Source of the DNA: Acanthochromis polyacanthus | Lineage: Eukaryota > Chordata > Actinopteri > Pomacentridae | DNA length: 64,000 bases | Reading direction: 5' to 3' | Assembly: GCF_021347895.1 (NCBI RefSeq) | Contig: NC_067123.1 | Location: forward strand, 35,451,571 to 35,515,570 | Shown: piece after piece, positions 23,941-36,810 of the stretch | Position numbering within the stretch: the stretch's first letter is position 1 | Layout of the letters: the number at the start of each line of letters is the position of its first letter | Position numbers and translations under genes: made by a program | Notes under the pieces: generated by a model | Told to the model about the DNA's origin: nothing | The model's input: the letters and a program-made list of their open reading frames with translations, nothing else | Databases searched by the model: none

Positions 23941-25252
23941 AGAAACCCACGAGCTAAAGTCACCAAAGCTCCACGCCTCACCTCACCACAAAACACTCTG
24001 GTGGCAAATTATCTGCCTCTCCCCCTCTTTCTTCTGTCTATGTGGCACTCTTTTCTCTCACTGCCTTCCTCTTTCTCTCTCCTCCTGTCCTATTATGGAC
24101 ATAGCAACAGTGTTGCTGTCAGGACGACTAAAGATTTGATTCACCGTCTGTCCTCGTCTGAATGCGAGTGTGTGCGCGTCTGTGTGCTAGATAGCAGATA
24201 AGAGCCATATATAAACAGCACTTGAAAGCAGAAATGTAAATGTTTAGAAGTCAGTGCAGAACACAGACCATATCAAGATACCGGAGAGAGAGCGAGAGGG
24301 GGAGAGAGAGAGAGAGAGAGAGAGAAGGGGGGAGATTAAAGCAGAGTTCACACCAGGAGAACTTGACAGACTGCAGTCGAGACTCAAGTCAGGTTCCAGT
24401 CATCAATAAGGCTTAGTGGAATTTAGCATCTCAAGGCTGGATATCTCTCAAACTCACTAATCTGAGGCTGGATGTAAAGAAAGGCACCGAGTTTCTGAGC
24501 AGACTGACCACGATGTATGAGGCACTTGTGCAGCTCGGTCAGTCCAGGGCTTCATCTTAAGAGATAATAAAACATTTAGTGACAAGTCAGTATTCAAAGA
24601 GGGTGCCAGGTTTATATGTGAAGCTATCTCCACTGAGAAACAACACATTCAAGCACTGCTGACATTCTCTTGTTTAATTCCACTGACTTTCTTTTGAATA
24701 CAGTTGAAGGTCGCGTACTCTCGTTGTGTTCTTGTTGCATTATGTTCATACAGCCTAATCATCTACGACGACACTTGGATGTTTTTAGCAAAAATATCAG
24801 AAATTGAAGCTCTCTGACTCGATGACAGTGACTGGATTCTGGGCCATTCCAATGAGGAACTTTGGATTTTAAAAGCTGGCTATCCCACCTTGATTTCCCA
24901 CTTGTTCTACCTTTAGACAGTGATGTATGTTCATTCCTGTACATGTTTGACAAAAAGCCAGCACGCATTATTTATTGAAGCATGGCACCGTAGTCGAATT
25001 GGCTTTTTTCTTCTTCTTCTTCTCGCAAATGCACTTTAACTTCAGATCCGACGCTCAAACTGAAATTGGAACAAACTTCATGAATCAGACATGACAGGTT
25101 TCTGGCAATAATGTCAATGCTTGCAGAGTCTCTAAGGCCTATAGCATAGGTGTGTCAATATGTACGTGTCTGTGCGTTCATCCTTGTATGTGCATCCCCG
25201 TGCAAGATATTATCCCATGAAGCAACTACATTATAATGAAATGAATGAACAA
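23941..25252. other. Intron with a GA microsatellite
   Basis: (GA)n lies at about 24287-24325. TTCTTCTTCTTCTTC is near 25010-25023. Nothing else identified. Confidence 0.5.
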
Positions 25253-25334
25253 AAGTTTTGCAACAAAAGTGTCAAAGAAAGCTTGAAATGCATGTATGAG
25301 TGATTTTTGAGAGCACACTGGTCAGTTTCTGATT

Positions 25335-25342
25335 GACCCTTT
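25335..25342. repeat. Left copy of 8-bp target-site duplication (GACCCTTT)
   Basis: Exactly repeated at 25737-25744 on the other side of the hAT MITE. Length 8 is the hAT hallmark. Confidence 0.9.
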
Positions 25343-25736
25343 TAGGGCTGCGGCTAACGAAGCCTCGAGTAATCGTCAAAGCATTAAACGGCATCAAAAG
25401 CGGAAGTGAGCGCGCAATGCAACAGAAATCATCATCCGACTGGAGCGCGGAACACCGACGGACGTCGGTGCATATATTATGTATGCCCGATGCAGCGCGG
25501 ATGTTCACGTTTAGATACAGCTGTATAGTAAACGCTGACATCCGTGTTTATGACAGATCGCGGATGTCCGCGCTGCATCATGCATACATAATACATGCAC
25601 AATGCAGCGCTGATGTCCGTCCGTGTTCCGCGCTCCGGTCGGATGATGATTTCTGTTGCATTGCTCGCTCACTTCCGCTTTTTATGCCGTTTCATGCTCA
25701 AACGATTACTCGAGGCTTCATTAGCTTGCAGTCCTA
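25343..25736. mobile_element. Palindromic hAT-type MITE (foldback element)
   Basis: 394 bp. It starts TAGGGCTGCGGCTAACGA and ends in the inverse (TAGGACTGCAAGCTAATGA on the other strand), matching fish hAT termini. The two arms pair almost perfectly over nearly their whole length of about 190 bp each, so the element is one large palindrome with a short centre. An identical 8-bp duplication, GACCCTTT, flanks it. Arms contain many CpGs (GAGCGCGGAACAC), unlike the host. No coding capacity. Insertion is younger than the surrounding Tc1 relic. Confidence 0.92.
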
Positions 25737-26748
25737 GACCCTTTCAGTCAATACCCTCCATTAAATGTTTCTGGTAGTTTCTTTTGGAAGTTAGGCATAT
25801 CTCCTCATGTGCAAAAGCTTTCCGATCCCTAATACTTTTTGGTTTCTGTGCTGGTAGTGCTTTCTTTGAGTCACACCTTAGATTTAAATTTGGGATTCAT
25901 ACCGGGAGGCTGACATGGCCACTAAAGCAACGATTCCTGAAGCTTAGGTTGATTATGACGTCTATTCAGGACGTCTTCCTGGAATTTCAAATGATTACCA
26001 AGCTTCCATTTGCTCACTAATGGCATCATACTCTTCTGTAAAATAGTGCTCTTTCAAAGATGCCAAACTGTCTACAACATGACATACGCTTGACATACTG
26101 CTGATCTACGGTTCAGCGAGTTCCAGTTTGGTCTCATCATCCCATAAAACAGACTCTCAGAATGCTGCAGGTCTCACCAACAGCAACGTTTCTGGGTATG
26201 AAGTCTTTGCTCGTTTCATGTTCTTCTTCTAGTCTGTCGTGACACTTTTGTTCCTGCCGTCATCGGGTCCTCCATCAAGTCTCTGGCAGCAAATACAGGG
26301 GTTTCTCTATGGGGCTGTTGTTAGCAAAAGTCTGATTCCCCTCGGAGAATTTTCACTCTTTCTTCCAAGCCCAATAAGGTTTCTTACTCTTCCATGAGTT
26401 ATAAGCTTGTGTAAGATGCTGCCAACCGTGTCTCTTGGAACTTGAGGTGTTTTGGGATTTTTTTTAAACCATTGCCTTTTTGGTTAAATGGCATAATTTC
26501 TTCTCCTCACTTTTTAAAACAGCTCATTCTCACATACTCTTCCATCTTTGCTACTCAGCTTAAACATTGATTTCTATCTGTATCACAGCTGAAGAAAATT
26601 CAGTCTTGCAGTTTCTAAAAGCTTTGTGGCATTTTGCAGCAATTTGCAAAAGCAATATTATATTGGAATTATGATATGAAAAATCTTGCAACACTGACTG
26701 ATTATGCATTTCACCTATAAGTGTGAATATTTTTGATTGCAACTGCAC

Positions 26749-29700
26749 ATGCTTACTTGAGAGTGCATGCAAGTGTGAGCTCGGCTGCACAAGTATGTGC
26801 ATGCAAGTAAGGGAGTGATTGTTAGCAGAAGCTCGTTAACCTCAGAAGTCATTACCACAGCCCCGAGGTTTATGCCAATTAGACAAAATAAACGACAAAC
26901 GAAAAGCAAAACAGACAAATGAAAAACAAGAGGAAAAAAGAAAGTGATTACTGGAAAAGAAAAAGAAAATTAAAGTGATTATTTTCTCCAATTTGAGAAA
27001 AATGCACCGCCACCCTAAAAGAGAATGAGATGGGGTGAGGGAATGATGTGACAAGTGAAAAAGAAAAAATACAGAAACTAACTTAGAGGAGATGAAAAGG
27101 AAAAAATAAGTGGTATGAGTGTGTGTGTGAGAGACCCAGAGAGGGGGGGGGGGGGGGGGATAGTATTTGACATCACTGCTCCAATGTAGTCTTTTTTTTC
27201 CTCCTTTTCTCAAGACATTTTTGTTTTTACAGCTTCACTCTGGGCAGACCACACCGCTGTACACACATGCATACACACAAATACACACACATACCCGCTC
27301 TAGGACACACACACACACACTCACATACATACATACATATCCCATACACACAGACCCTTAAGGGGCCTTTTTTCCACATTGGACCATATGGTGCAGACAG
27401 GCGCACGGAAACAATTCTCTAAAAACAACACACACTCTACACTTAGAAACCTGCCACACACACGCGCGCACACACACACACATGCATATGCACACACACC
27501 AGACAGTTAAACCTGCTGAATGAATTGCTGCCTTGTTCAGTAGTGCACTAATGGCAAGGAACCTGCTATGGAGATTACCACACATACACACACACACGCA
27601 GAGGCTTAGCATTAAGCATTCTAGGGCACTTATCCATTAGAGAGGTTAGTTATTTTCCCCAGTCTAAAAGTAGGTATTCAACTTAATATTCCAACAGAGG
27701 TTGTTGTAAATCTACTCGGTTAAGCAGCTGGGGCAGATGTCTCTGAAAAGCTGGATCTCTCCAGCACCACAAAATTGAGCTCCACCAGTTATACTGGCTA
27801 ATATAACAGCTAATATTTTAGTTATTTGGCATCGGACATACTGTGCCATCAGAACGAGGTATCTATCAACAAGTAGTTGCTGTGCTCACAATGCAAGATC
27901 GCCAAAATAAAATGCATGCGCTCAGGACTTTATATCTAATTCAAAAGTTGTAGGAAAGTCTCACTTCAAATGTGAAAATTCATAGATGCAGATTGTTTTT
28001 ACTGTGAGATTTACCTTCAGATTTGTGAAAGCTGCACTGGGATGCATTGCAATACGTTGCCAAATGTCAATTTATGCAGCGGCGGTCCTGACGCAGAGTC
28101 AAATGCCAAACCAAAGCAGAATTTGACTAAACAAAGCACAGGCACCTCCTTATTAAGTCTGCCTGGAGATCATCATAACATTAATATTATGATGATGCAG
28201 TGTTCAATCTTCTCTCCCTCTGCCTCTTATTCTCTGTTAAAATGTTGTCTTTCTGACGATGTCTCTTAATTCAATACAGTGTAATAACACAAATCAAAGT
28301 TCTCTCCTCCATTCGTGGAGCCTCAGCTTCATTTTCTGTGACAGCAGTTAAATCCATTTTGCTGCCAATCTCTCACAGTCCATATTTCCTCCTGCAGACA
28401 AAGACACAGCAGGTCCTTCGACATTTTTAACAATATGGAGCTTTTCACGTTCCATTACAGACAACTGGCTCTGAGGGGATTCAGGAGTCATATTCAACAC
28501 TGTTTGTTATTGCAGTCAAACAAATGGGTCTCAAAGCAGCTGGAGACAAAAGCGTCCAATTTTTCCAGGTCAACTGACTCGGCATTGATTTGTTAAGACC
28601 ACGTTGGTAACTTCTGTAAGACACGATGTCGTGAATGGGACTGCTGAGAACCCTGAGTCATCTCACTGAGAGAAAAACTCTCATAGAAATAGTGGGGAAA
28701 AAAATGCATGTATCATTCAAAAGTCACTCTATTCATCTATTGATTATTTTTAATTAATAAAACCACACCATTCATCTTAAGCTGAACCACAAGAGGAGCA
28801 CTGGAACGTCATCAAACTGTTGGAGATAATAAACATTAGTAATGGATAATTGCAAAAATGGGCAAGAAATATATATTTGGTTATTCAAATTACACATCCT
28901 CATTTCTGCATGACCAACTATTGGATTAAAATGGATCCAAAGCATCAAATTTAAAAGACATGTAGGGAATTATTTAATCACAAAGCTATCTTTTATATCC
29001 TGGCCCACTGGCATGGCTTACCTGGCACAGCCCAGTGGAAAACAGTAATAATAATAATGAAATTTATATGTCACGCTTGTGCTTTTCCTGCCATGGCGAG
29101 TTAAAATGTTAGATGTGGGAAGATTTAAAATGTTCCTGAGTAGCTTCACATTTCTCACCACCCAGTCCTACCCCCAAGAGCTGAAATCCTTCCAGTGTCT
29201 TCCGAAAGAACATCCAGCATGAGCAATCATGACATCAACAGATAATGGATTGCTGGACGGTATAAAGTACGCAGAATTTGCAAAAGGGAAAATTTCTCAG
29301 TGCTTTTTTCACAAAAACGAACGTAATTAAATGAAAATGAACAAGTTATTCACCACAACTGATCCAAATAATTGTGCATGTGACTTGAAGTGTTGGCGAC
29401 AACTGAATGTGACTTAATACTTACAAACGGAACACAAATGGAAGAAATTAGAGATACTTAAGAGGTAGAAGATGCCAACAGCTGGGACCCGAACACCAAA
29501 TCTAATCATTTCTAAATGGGAAAATAATCTACTCAACCTTTCTTTTGTTGAAATCATAATTTGTAACTCTACCCAAGTCCAAGCACAACCTTTTAACATT
29601 CAGTACAGCTATCCTTTAAACTTTTCAAAGCGTGTTCCTCAATTGGTTTTAAAACAGCGTATGAAGCTTAACAGATCTAAGCAAATCATTGCCAAATTAG

Positions 29701-30000
29701 TCCAAACAAAGTAGATCTACTATATTTATACAAAATATGAGGTATGTACATCCATAATCTTGCTATGGGATAGTAAAAAAAGACATTTAATAATCTACAT
29801 TCAAATCTAAAACCACTCCAGCCTCACACCAGACTTCCTGCAAAACACTGAACAACTTTATGCCAAGAATATGTTGAAAAAAATCATTCGCCAACATCTT
29901 TTTCTTTTCTCGCCGTTTATCTTTGATGACCATTTTGCGCCTGCATTGTTCCACACACCAACCGTCCCACACCACTGGACCTGGCAACACACTCAAACAA
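26749..30000. other. Intron with a G-homopolymer and small CA repeats
   Basis: A 17-base G run lies at 27143-27159. CA-rich clusters at 27250-27345 and 27430-27600. (TAA)n-like sequence near 29046-29062 is followed by GAAATTTATATGTCACGC, possibly the tail of an old interspersed repeat. No exon recognised. Confidence 0.45.
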
Positions 30001-30536
30001 ACACTGACTGCATACTGTGAAACTCACTGCAGCATGGCGACTGACTCGGCTGCATTTGGCTTCAGCGGGCACCTGGATGTGAAAAAAACTACCAGTTGGA
30101 ACTATCTGTCGGTCCCCAGCTGCACTGTTTTTTATTGTTCTGGCAAGTTGCTCCGCTGCTGCCAGGCACCCTGGCTGCTTCAGCTGGTTGTGCTGGCTTT
30201 CTAGCTGCAGCACCACCGCTAGCCACTAGCCTGTCAGCTCCCAGCAGCAGCTCTGTCTTTATCGTCCTGGGTAGCCGGTGCTGGTGCTGACGTCCTGGCA
30301 GAGGCATTATCAGCAGCAGCCTGAGCCTCTGCCTTCTTTTGTTGCATTTCCTCAGCAGTGCACTTTAAAGACAACTGACAACAGTTAAAAAATGTGAAGC
30401 AATCCATGAAATCCGCTGTGTATATCGAACAGTGTGTTGGCTGATCTCGGCCAAACTTCTCCCATGATGTCAGGGTATGTGAGTGAGTGGTGAAAGTTGG
30501 CTGCAGCGATACAGAAAACATCCCATCGGCAAGCAC
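30001..30536 (-). other. Coding-like, Ala/Gln-rich segment of unknown origin
   Basis: A minus-strand frame (30234-30536) reads as protein-like sequence: SWEKFGRDQPTHCSIYTADF, then FFNCCQLSLKC, then EEMQQKKAEAQAAADNA and Pro/Ala-rich sequence. Two near-copies of a Ser/Trp/Gly-type segment occur further along (30089-30307 frame), reflecting an internal repeat around 30100-30125 and 30225-30255. I do not recognise the family and see no flanking splice sites I would trust. It could be a decayed transposon or retrogene fragment, or chance. Confidence 0.25.
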
Positions 30537-33500
30537 TGTCAGCGAAGGTATGTCACTCCTATGATTAATACATGGTGGAAAGAAAAAAGTTGAACATCAG
30601 CAAAGTTTGATATCAGGGTGGAAAAAAAAAAAAAAAATCACAGCATGCTCTTTTGTCAATAAAAGCAGCCACATTTCAGCTGACTTTGCAGTAACTCCTG
30701 CACCTCAGACAGAGCTGCGACTGCAGAGAGATTTTTCCTCCCAGACATACCAGGAGCAGCAAACAGCTGTACAGTTCACCAGCATATGGATTAAATAAAT
30801 ACAGTCTGCACAGAGCTTGTTAACACTTGTTCACTTGGCTACCACACAAGTTTTAGGCAAATCGGGAGTAAAAAAAAAAAAAAACACACACACCCACATC
30901 TGTGCACACCCAGACGAAGGCACACACGCGAGTTGCATGCTCACAAAGAACAAATTGGTACGTCACCCACAAGCAAACATCCTTAAAAGACTAATTCTGT
31001 AGGTGGGTTACTGTGGGAGCAAGTAGAGGCACATGAGCAGGTCTAATGGCTTGGAAAAAACCCACACACAAACATGCACTCATATACATATATATAGAAA
31101 GTGGGGAAAGCTTATGGTGAAGTCGAGTGTGTTAAGGTACATTTACTGCACTCAGGTTCTCTTTGTGTATCTGAACGGTAATGTGGCATCAACCTATCTG
31201 AACCGGTTATTCTGAGAACAGAGTCTCATCTATACTTTTAAGCCTAACATTTGGATCCTAATCCACTCATTCTGTAAATCCAGAGATCAATCTTAGCATT
31301 TCTCAGTCAACATGTGCCCTAAATTCTTGTGTTCACGCAGCGGTTGCTTGTAAGTGGTTCAGTTAGAGCTGCGTAATACACACACATACCGTCGAGGAAC
31401 AAGCTTGGTGTGTAATTCGGTGCTGCAATAACACTGGAATACCGAACCACTAGTTGGGGTCTGGTCTCCCTCTAGCTATGTGGTCAATTGCTAACCCAAT
31501 CTGATTAATGGATCTCAACCTCGACTCGGCTACAAACACAGGAGCAGACAGAGAGGAAGATAAATGGGTAGAAGCTTTGAAAAACCGGGCTGGCTTCATT
31601 TGCCCCTGCACTTTCTAGTTAGTTCTTAATCTGATTAATGGATTTTTTCCCCCAGAAAAGCTGGATAAAGAAGAAGAAACACCCTCAGCAAGATTGATGG
31701 GAAATGAACACACCAAGCAGCCGACTATAATAGTAGTCAGATCTGGCTGTAGGAAGCTTGTGCCACGCTGCTTAACTCACCTGTGCGTGACTGTCGTTGA
31801 ACCTGTTGATTTTCATTTTGGCGGCCGTTTGAACTGGTTAAAGTGGCCAAACAATGGCGTCTGAGGCACAGCTGCAGTGGCGTGTCATCTACAGATTTGA
31901 TGTAGAGCCTCTTTTATAACATGAAGCACATGATTCTTAGCAAAAAAAAAAAAAACACAGTAAAAAGATGATCTGATAGTAATACCTGACTCTTTTCACA
32001 TCAAGATTGGATAAAATACGTCATTTCTTTTAGCAATTTTATGTTACTAAAGGAGACATTAGAGGTTACATGTGAATAGTTCAGAACCACAATTTAGGCT
32101 AAAATCATAGAATGCCAATAAGTTATCAGGTGAAGGCCAGGTCTCTTTTCTCTCACTCAAACAGTTCCTTTTAAGTTTCCAATTCTGCTATATGAGGGTC
32201 AAGGTGCACTCCTCCAGCTTGTTATCTGATTAAGCATTTCCTGCAGTTTGGTTACAGTTCAATGTCAACAAGTGTCAGAGCAACTTCTCAGAATTCATAC
32301 CTTGCTTTTATATTCTGTTCACTGTGATCTTGGGAATGAAATGTGCTATTTATGCAGTTTTGTCTGTATTAGCGTTGACATTTTCATCTCGCCAACAGAG
32401 TATCAAGTTAATGCTACAAGATATACTATAAGCAGTAAGAGTAGAGTTGGCTAACAAGCCACTGCAATATTATACTGACTGATTACCAATCACAGAGCAA
32501 ATGAGAAGTCCAGCTGGGTTGACTGCACTGAATATCAGTGCAGGCAGGCCAGCGGTCCATTGAAATGGAAGCCAGGGACAGCTCCTGTGTAGCTGCCATA
32601 TTTGACAAGCTTTCGGGGCTGCAAAAGTTCTGCAATCTGGGCTGATCAAGAGCTACAGTTAGCAGGATTTAGAATAGGCATGTGCAGACGTAGGCCAAAG
32701 TAATCCATCACAAATCTGACACTGCAACTTTATTTGGAAACCAAATGCTGGATTTGGGAGCTAATTGTTAATATACCACACATTGGTGGTCAGCCCAACT
32801 TTTATCAATATTTTGGGGAAAATACAATCAATTAAGAGCTAAACAGCAGACTATGCCCTGCTTGTTAATTTAGAATGCCACGCTGATTTATAGCCCAGTT
32901 TGGAATGAACTGAAAACAGGCCAAAACCATTTTACACTGCAGAGAAAACGATACAGTGCGATGACACGGTAATGTCCACTGCCTCAGTTTTATTCTAGTT
33001 ACAAAAAGAGTTAATCCAAGAATGCAGACAGATACAAACAGGTTGAAACAAAAACTAATTCAGACACACACACATACACACCAGTCACTGTGAACTTTGA
33101 TTGATTCTGTGTCCTTTAAACTAGTCGATCATTAACAAACTAACAAATTAAGTCATTAATAGCCATGACAGCTGGTGACACCTCCTTTATTCATCTTTGT
33201 CTTCATAATTAATAAGCCTTAATTGGAATTAATTAGAATGTTGGAGATTTGCTTGGGACCAAGAGAAAGGCCCGCTGTGTTCATGTGCACATGAATGTAA
33301 ATGTCTGCAGAAGAGGGTTAGAGGTTTGATGGCCTCCGTGCAGAATGATGAATGGCTGGGTCTCACTGTCCTACACACACAGTGACACACAAAACTGTGT
33401 CTGTGTGTTTGTGAAAGCTAACAGTGGGACATGCTGCTGTAAAGCTGTGAAAAGATGAGATCATCACGCCGACAATGAACTACCTGCTACCTGCCATTTT

Positions 33501-36031
33501 CTGCAAATAGGTCAACAGGTAGTTTACATCAGGATGCTCACACAATGACTTTGAACCAGGCTCCACTGTTGGGTTTTGGTGTTTGGGAAAGAATTAAGGC
33601 GATGCAGACAGACAGACAGACAGACACATACATAGATAGACAGACATCGTAAGGATGACACAAAGAAAGACAGAAAGCTCTAATGACAGACAAGGGGAAG
33701 GAGCACATGGGGATTAACTGCCTCAGAGGAGCGAAACTCATTTGTGGGTTACTACATCACAGAAACAAACTTCTGAATCTCTCAGAAATGCACATGTTTG
33801 TGTGTGTTGTGTGTGTTTGTGCGCAGCATGAGAGCCGAGCTGTCTTGTGGGACTGACTGAGTTGTCTCTACTCAACATTCCTGTTTTCTAAAAGTCTGAA
33901 GAAAAAGGAAAAAAAAAACTGCCAAATCTGACTTGTACTCGCACATCAAAGACGGTACCACAACGTGCACGCACACACACACACACACGCACACAAGAGT
34001 GCATCCATGAACATGTGTATGCACACACTTGTTGGCATGCAAACGTGCACATGCATAGACAGCGTAGGACACACACACACACACAGAGCGAGAGAGACCA
34101 CAGCTAAAAGCATCAAGCAGCTCAAAGCAATCCGCCCTGCTGAATAACATCACCAAGCAAAGCCACCACACCACATAATGAAAAACATACAAAAACACAC
34201 ACACAAACAGACACACACATGCTCGCACTCGTGTGGAAAAGGACTCGTACATATGTACCCAGCATCATTTACTCTGGCTTTTACTAATCATTTATCTAAC
34301 AGACATTTATTTAAAAAAAAAAATACACCAAAGCACAGTAAATGCACAGAAAGAAACACAAAAATGACAACTCACACACAAACAATACAAAGGTCACTGT
34401 AGCTATATGCATTTGCAGTCTAAGGGTCATTTCACACACAAACAAAAACACATTTTCCCAAGCGCTGTTTAGCCTTACAGATAGTTTTTAAAGCTGAATC
34501 TGATGTGTTTTTTAAGAAATCTGCCACTGAGACTTCTGCCGCCATGCAAATACACAATTAGACTGAATGGAATTTTGATACAAGCACTAAAATCTTTCTA
34601 AAGAGACGCCTCTTCCAAGACACAATGTCTCAGTTGCTCAGATAATGCAGAAACCTCACTGTGGGCAGTTTTCACAATTTTCTAACTGTGGAAAAAAACG
34701 GTTCCCAATGAAAACAGCCGAGACAGCAAAAAAAAAAAAGCATGCATGTGTGTGAGCGTGAGTGTGAGTGTGTATGAGAGAGAGAGAGAGAGAATTAGAG
34801 AGTGATTCAGTGTGCTGTGACACAGGTAGGACACACAACAGTTGTGTGACTCAGTTGATGACTTGTGAAAAATGGAAGCCGACGCGTACATGCACAGTTT
34901 TACAATAGTACTGATGCAGCAAAATACAGTGAGATGAAAGTACTTTACAATAAATTACAAGTGGATGCACATGCCAAGAACAGATTAAGAAATGTCGTCA
35001 TTAACACACACACACACTTGGACACATACAGTACTTAAACAGAGGAGAAGCAAAATCGTCACCGCTGTAATTACATTCTACGCTCCACCACAAACCGCCG
35101 CAGCTTTGTGCACACACTTACATAATAACCTCAACTGTATATATTTGCATTTCCTGTAGTACAATAACCTGTGAATAGCTGTCGGTGCTTTCCTAAATTC
35201 ATGAACCAGAAGAAACCTTTCAATCCGAGCGCATCTTAAGCTAATCCCGTATTCACTCTAAATAAAGCTCAGCATTTAATTAACGAGCACAAAGAGGTCC
35301 GGTTGTATGTAATCATCCTGTAATTGCAGGCTCACCATCACCAGTCTACACAGTGCTTTTTAGATCACTGGTACTGTGGAACATGACTATCCTGCAACAG
35401 TACAGTACAAATCTGGAAGTGCATTTATAATATCTGCAAACAGAGACGTTGCTGGTCACAATTACTGACATATTTTGCAAGCACATACAATCTAACCCAA
35501 TCTAATCAAACAAGTGGCCGAGCTGCTATCTGTAAACTTTACTGAGTGTGAGGAACTAATGAGGTCTGCTAATGAGGTTTATTGAGCTGGAATGAAGTGG
35601 AGTGATGGAAAAGCAGGTAATGTCTGGCAGGGAATCAGCTGCCGTACTGTAGAATGTCAAAGTTTTCTCAACAACGTTCACTCAACAGCTTTCCACCTCC
35701 ACAACCAGCTCAAACCAAAGCATACGAGCAGCGTTTCGAGGCAACACACACACACTCACTTCCTCCAGCAGTGGTGACTAAGAGCAGTTTGTTTTTTTCG
35801 TAATACGTCTTTGCCCTGCGTAAACGCCATTTTACCAGCAGTCATTTAGCGTAACTATCCCCCCTGTACACACTTCAGCTGGAGGCGATGACATGAATCT
35901 ACAGACACACACAAACAGATGCCCGTTAAAACCTTCTCTGATCTTAACAAATGATGCAAGCAGTTTTGTGTGGAAGTTTGAACAAAATCATGACTCACTG
36001 AGCTTGAAAACATGCAGATCCATTGAAAAGT

Positions 36032-36082
<51 letters not shown>

Positions 36083-36585
36083 GAGTATTCTTACAGATTT
36101 GCTTAAAATGTTTTCAATACAGCCTAAAACAATTAAGTGGATTTTAATGTACATAACATTGAGAGATGCCTGAAAATTAAAGCTAATTTAACAGGATGAT
36201 ATGAGATGTGAGTGTGTTACTGCAGGTTGATATTAATAAACAGATTCCTTAATAAGCAGCAAGTACTCATGAATGTGTCACAGTTTGATCAAATATTATT
36301 AATAAACAAAACTTAAATCTGAATTAAATGATGCATTAAAGATCAGAAAGAACAGAAAGCGGCACTAATATTACTAAAGCACACAGAGGTGTAATTAAAC
36401 ACAAACTTATGTGTGTTACATAGTTTTTTCTTATTTGGTGTTAAAGTATTTCTCTCTAAAGATTAAGGCAATTAAACTCTAGCAATAGGAATGAGCACGT
36501 TAAAGTTTTTAACAATTATACTGAGGGATTGAAGCTGAAAAATGACAAATGTCCTACCTCTGCTGATCATCAGGTTATAAAAACA
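30537..36585. other. Intron, no gene recognised
   Basis: Poly-A tracts near 30628 and 30872. TAATCTGATTAATGGAT occurs twice (near 31498 and 31627). Short CA and GACA repeats lie near 33605-33625, 33970-33990 and 34070-34085. 33120-33250 and 35150-35340 are rich in TAAT/ATTA motifs with little repetition and could be regulatory, without proof. Confidence 0.45.
36032..36080. repeat. (CA)n microsatellite
   Basis: About 24 CA units. Confidence 0.95.
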
Positions 36586-36810
36586 TCATGGCTGACTCCC
36601 GGCTTTGGCATCAGCTCTCTGGAAGCGGCTCGATTCAACCCCGCGCCGCAACGGTCCGCCCAGCAGCACAGTCCGGCTACCGGCCTCCTGTACTCCACAA
36701 CGTAATGGAAAGCAGAAACCAGATGCCAGACTCGAACTAGTATCCCTCCATTTCTTTACTGGGTCCACGCCACTCCTCGCAGGGCCGTGAACACCACAGC
36801 CAAAAGTTTG
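36586..36810 (-). repeat. GC-rich island, possible SINE-like repeat
   Basis: G+C-rich relative to its surroundings, with ACCCCGCGCCGCAACGGTCC. In minus-strand sense it carries TAGTTCGAGTCTGG, resembling a tRNA B box, about 40 bases after GTGGCGTGGACCCAGT, a poor A-box candidate. No tRNA clover-leaf can be drawn. Could be an old SINE piece or an unrelated CpG patch. Confidence 0.3.

Larger units (their letters stand above)
25253..26748 (-). mobile_element. Degenerate Tc1-like transposon, interrupted by a hAT MITE
   Basis: Minus-strand terminus near 26748 reads GTTGCAATCAAAAATATTCA, like fish Tc1-family ends. Transposase traces on the minus strand are WDDETKLEL near 26125-26155 (first catalytic Asp region) and WPCQPPGMNP near 25885-25920, a decayed WPxQSPDLNP block. 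Stops and frameshifts are frequent. The lower-coordinate end near 25253 is poorly preserved and approximate. The hAT MITE at 25343-25736 interrupts the element near that end. Confidence 0.7.

Noticed and set aside
36700..36790. tRNA gene on the minus strand
   Set aside because: A B-box-like string is present but no A box at proper spacing and no clover-leaf; at most an old SINE.
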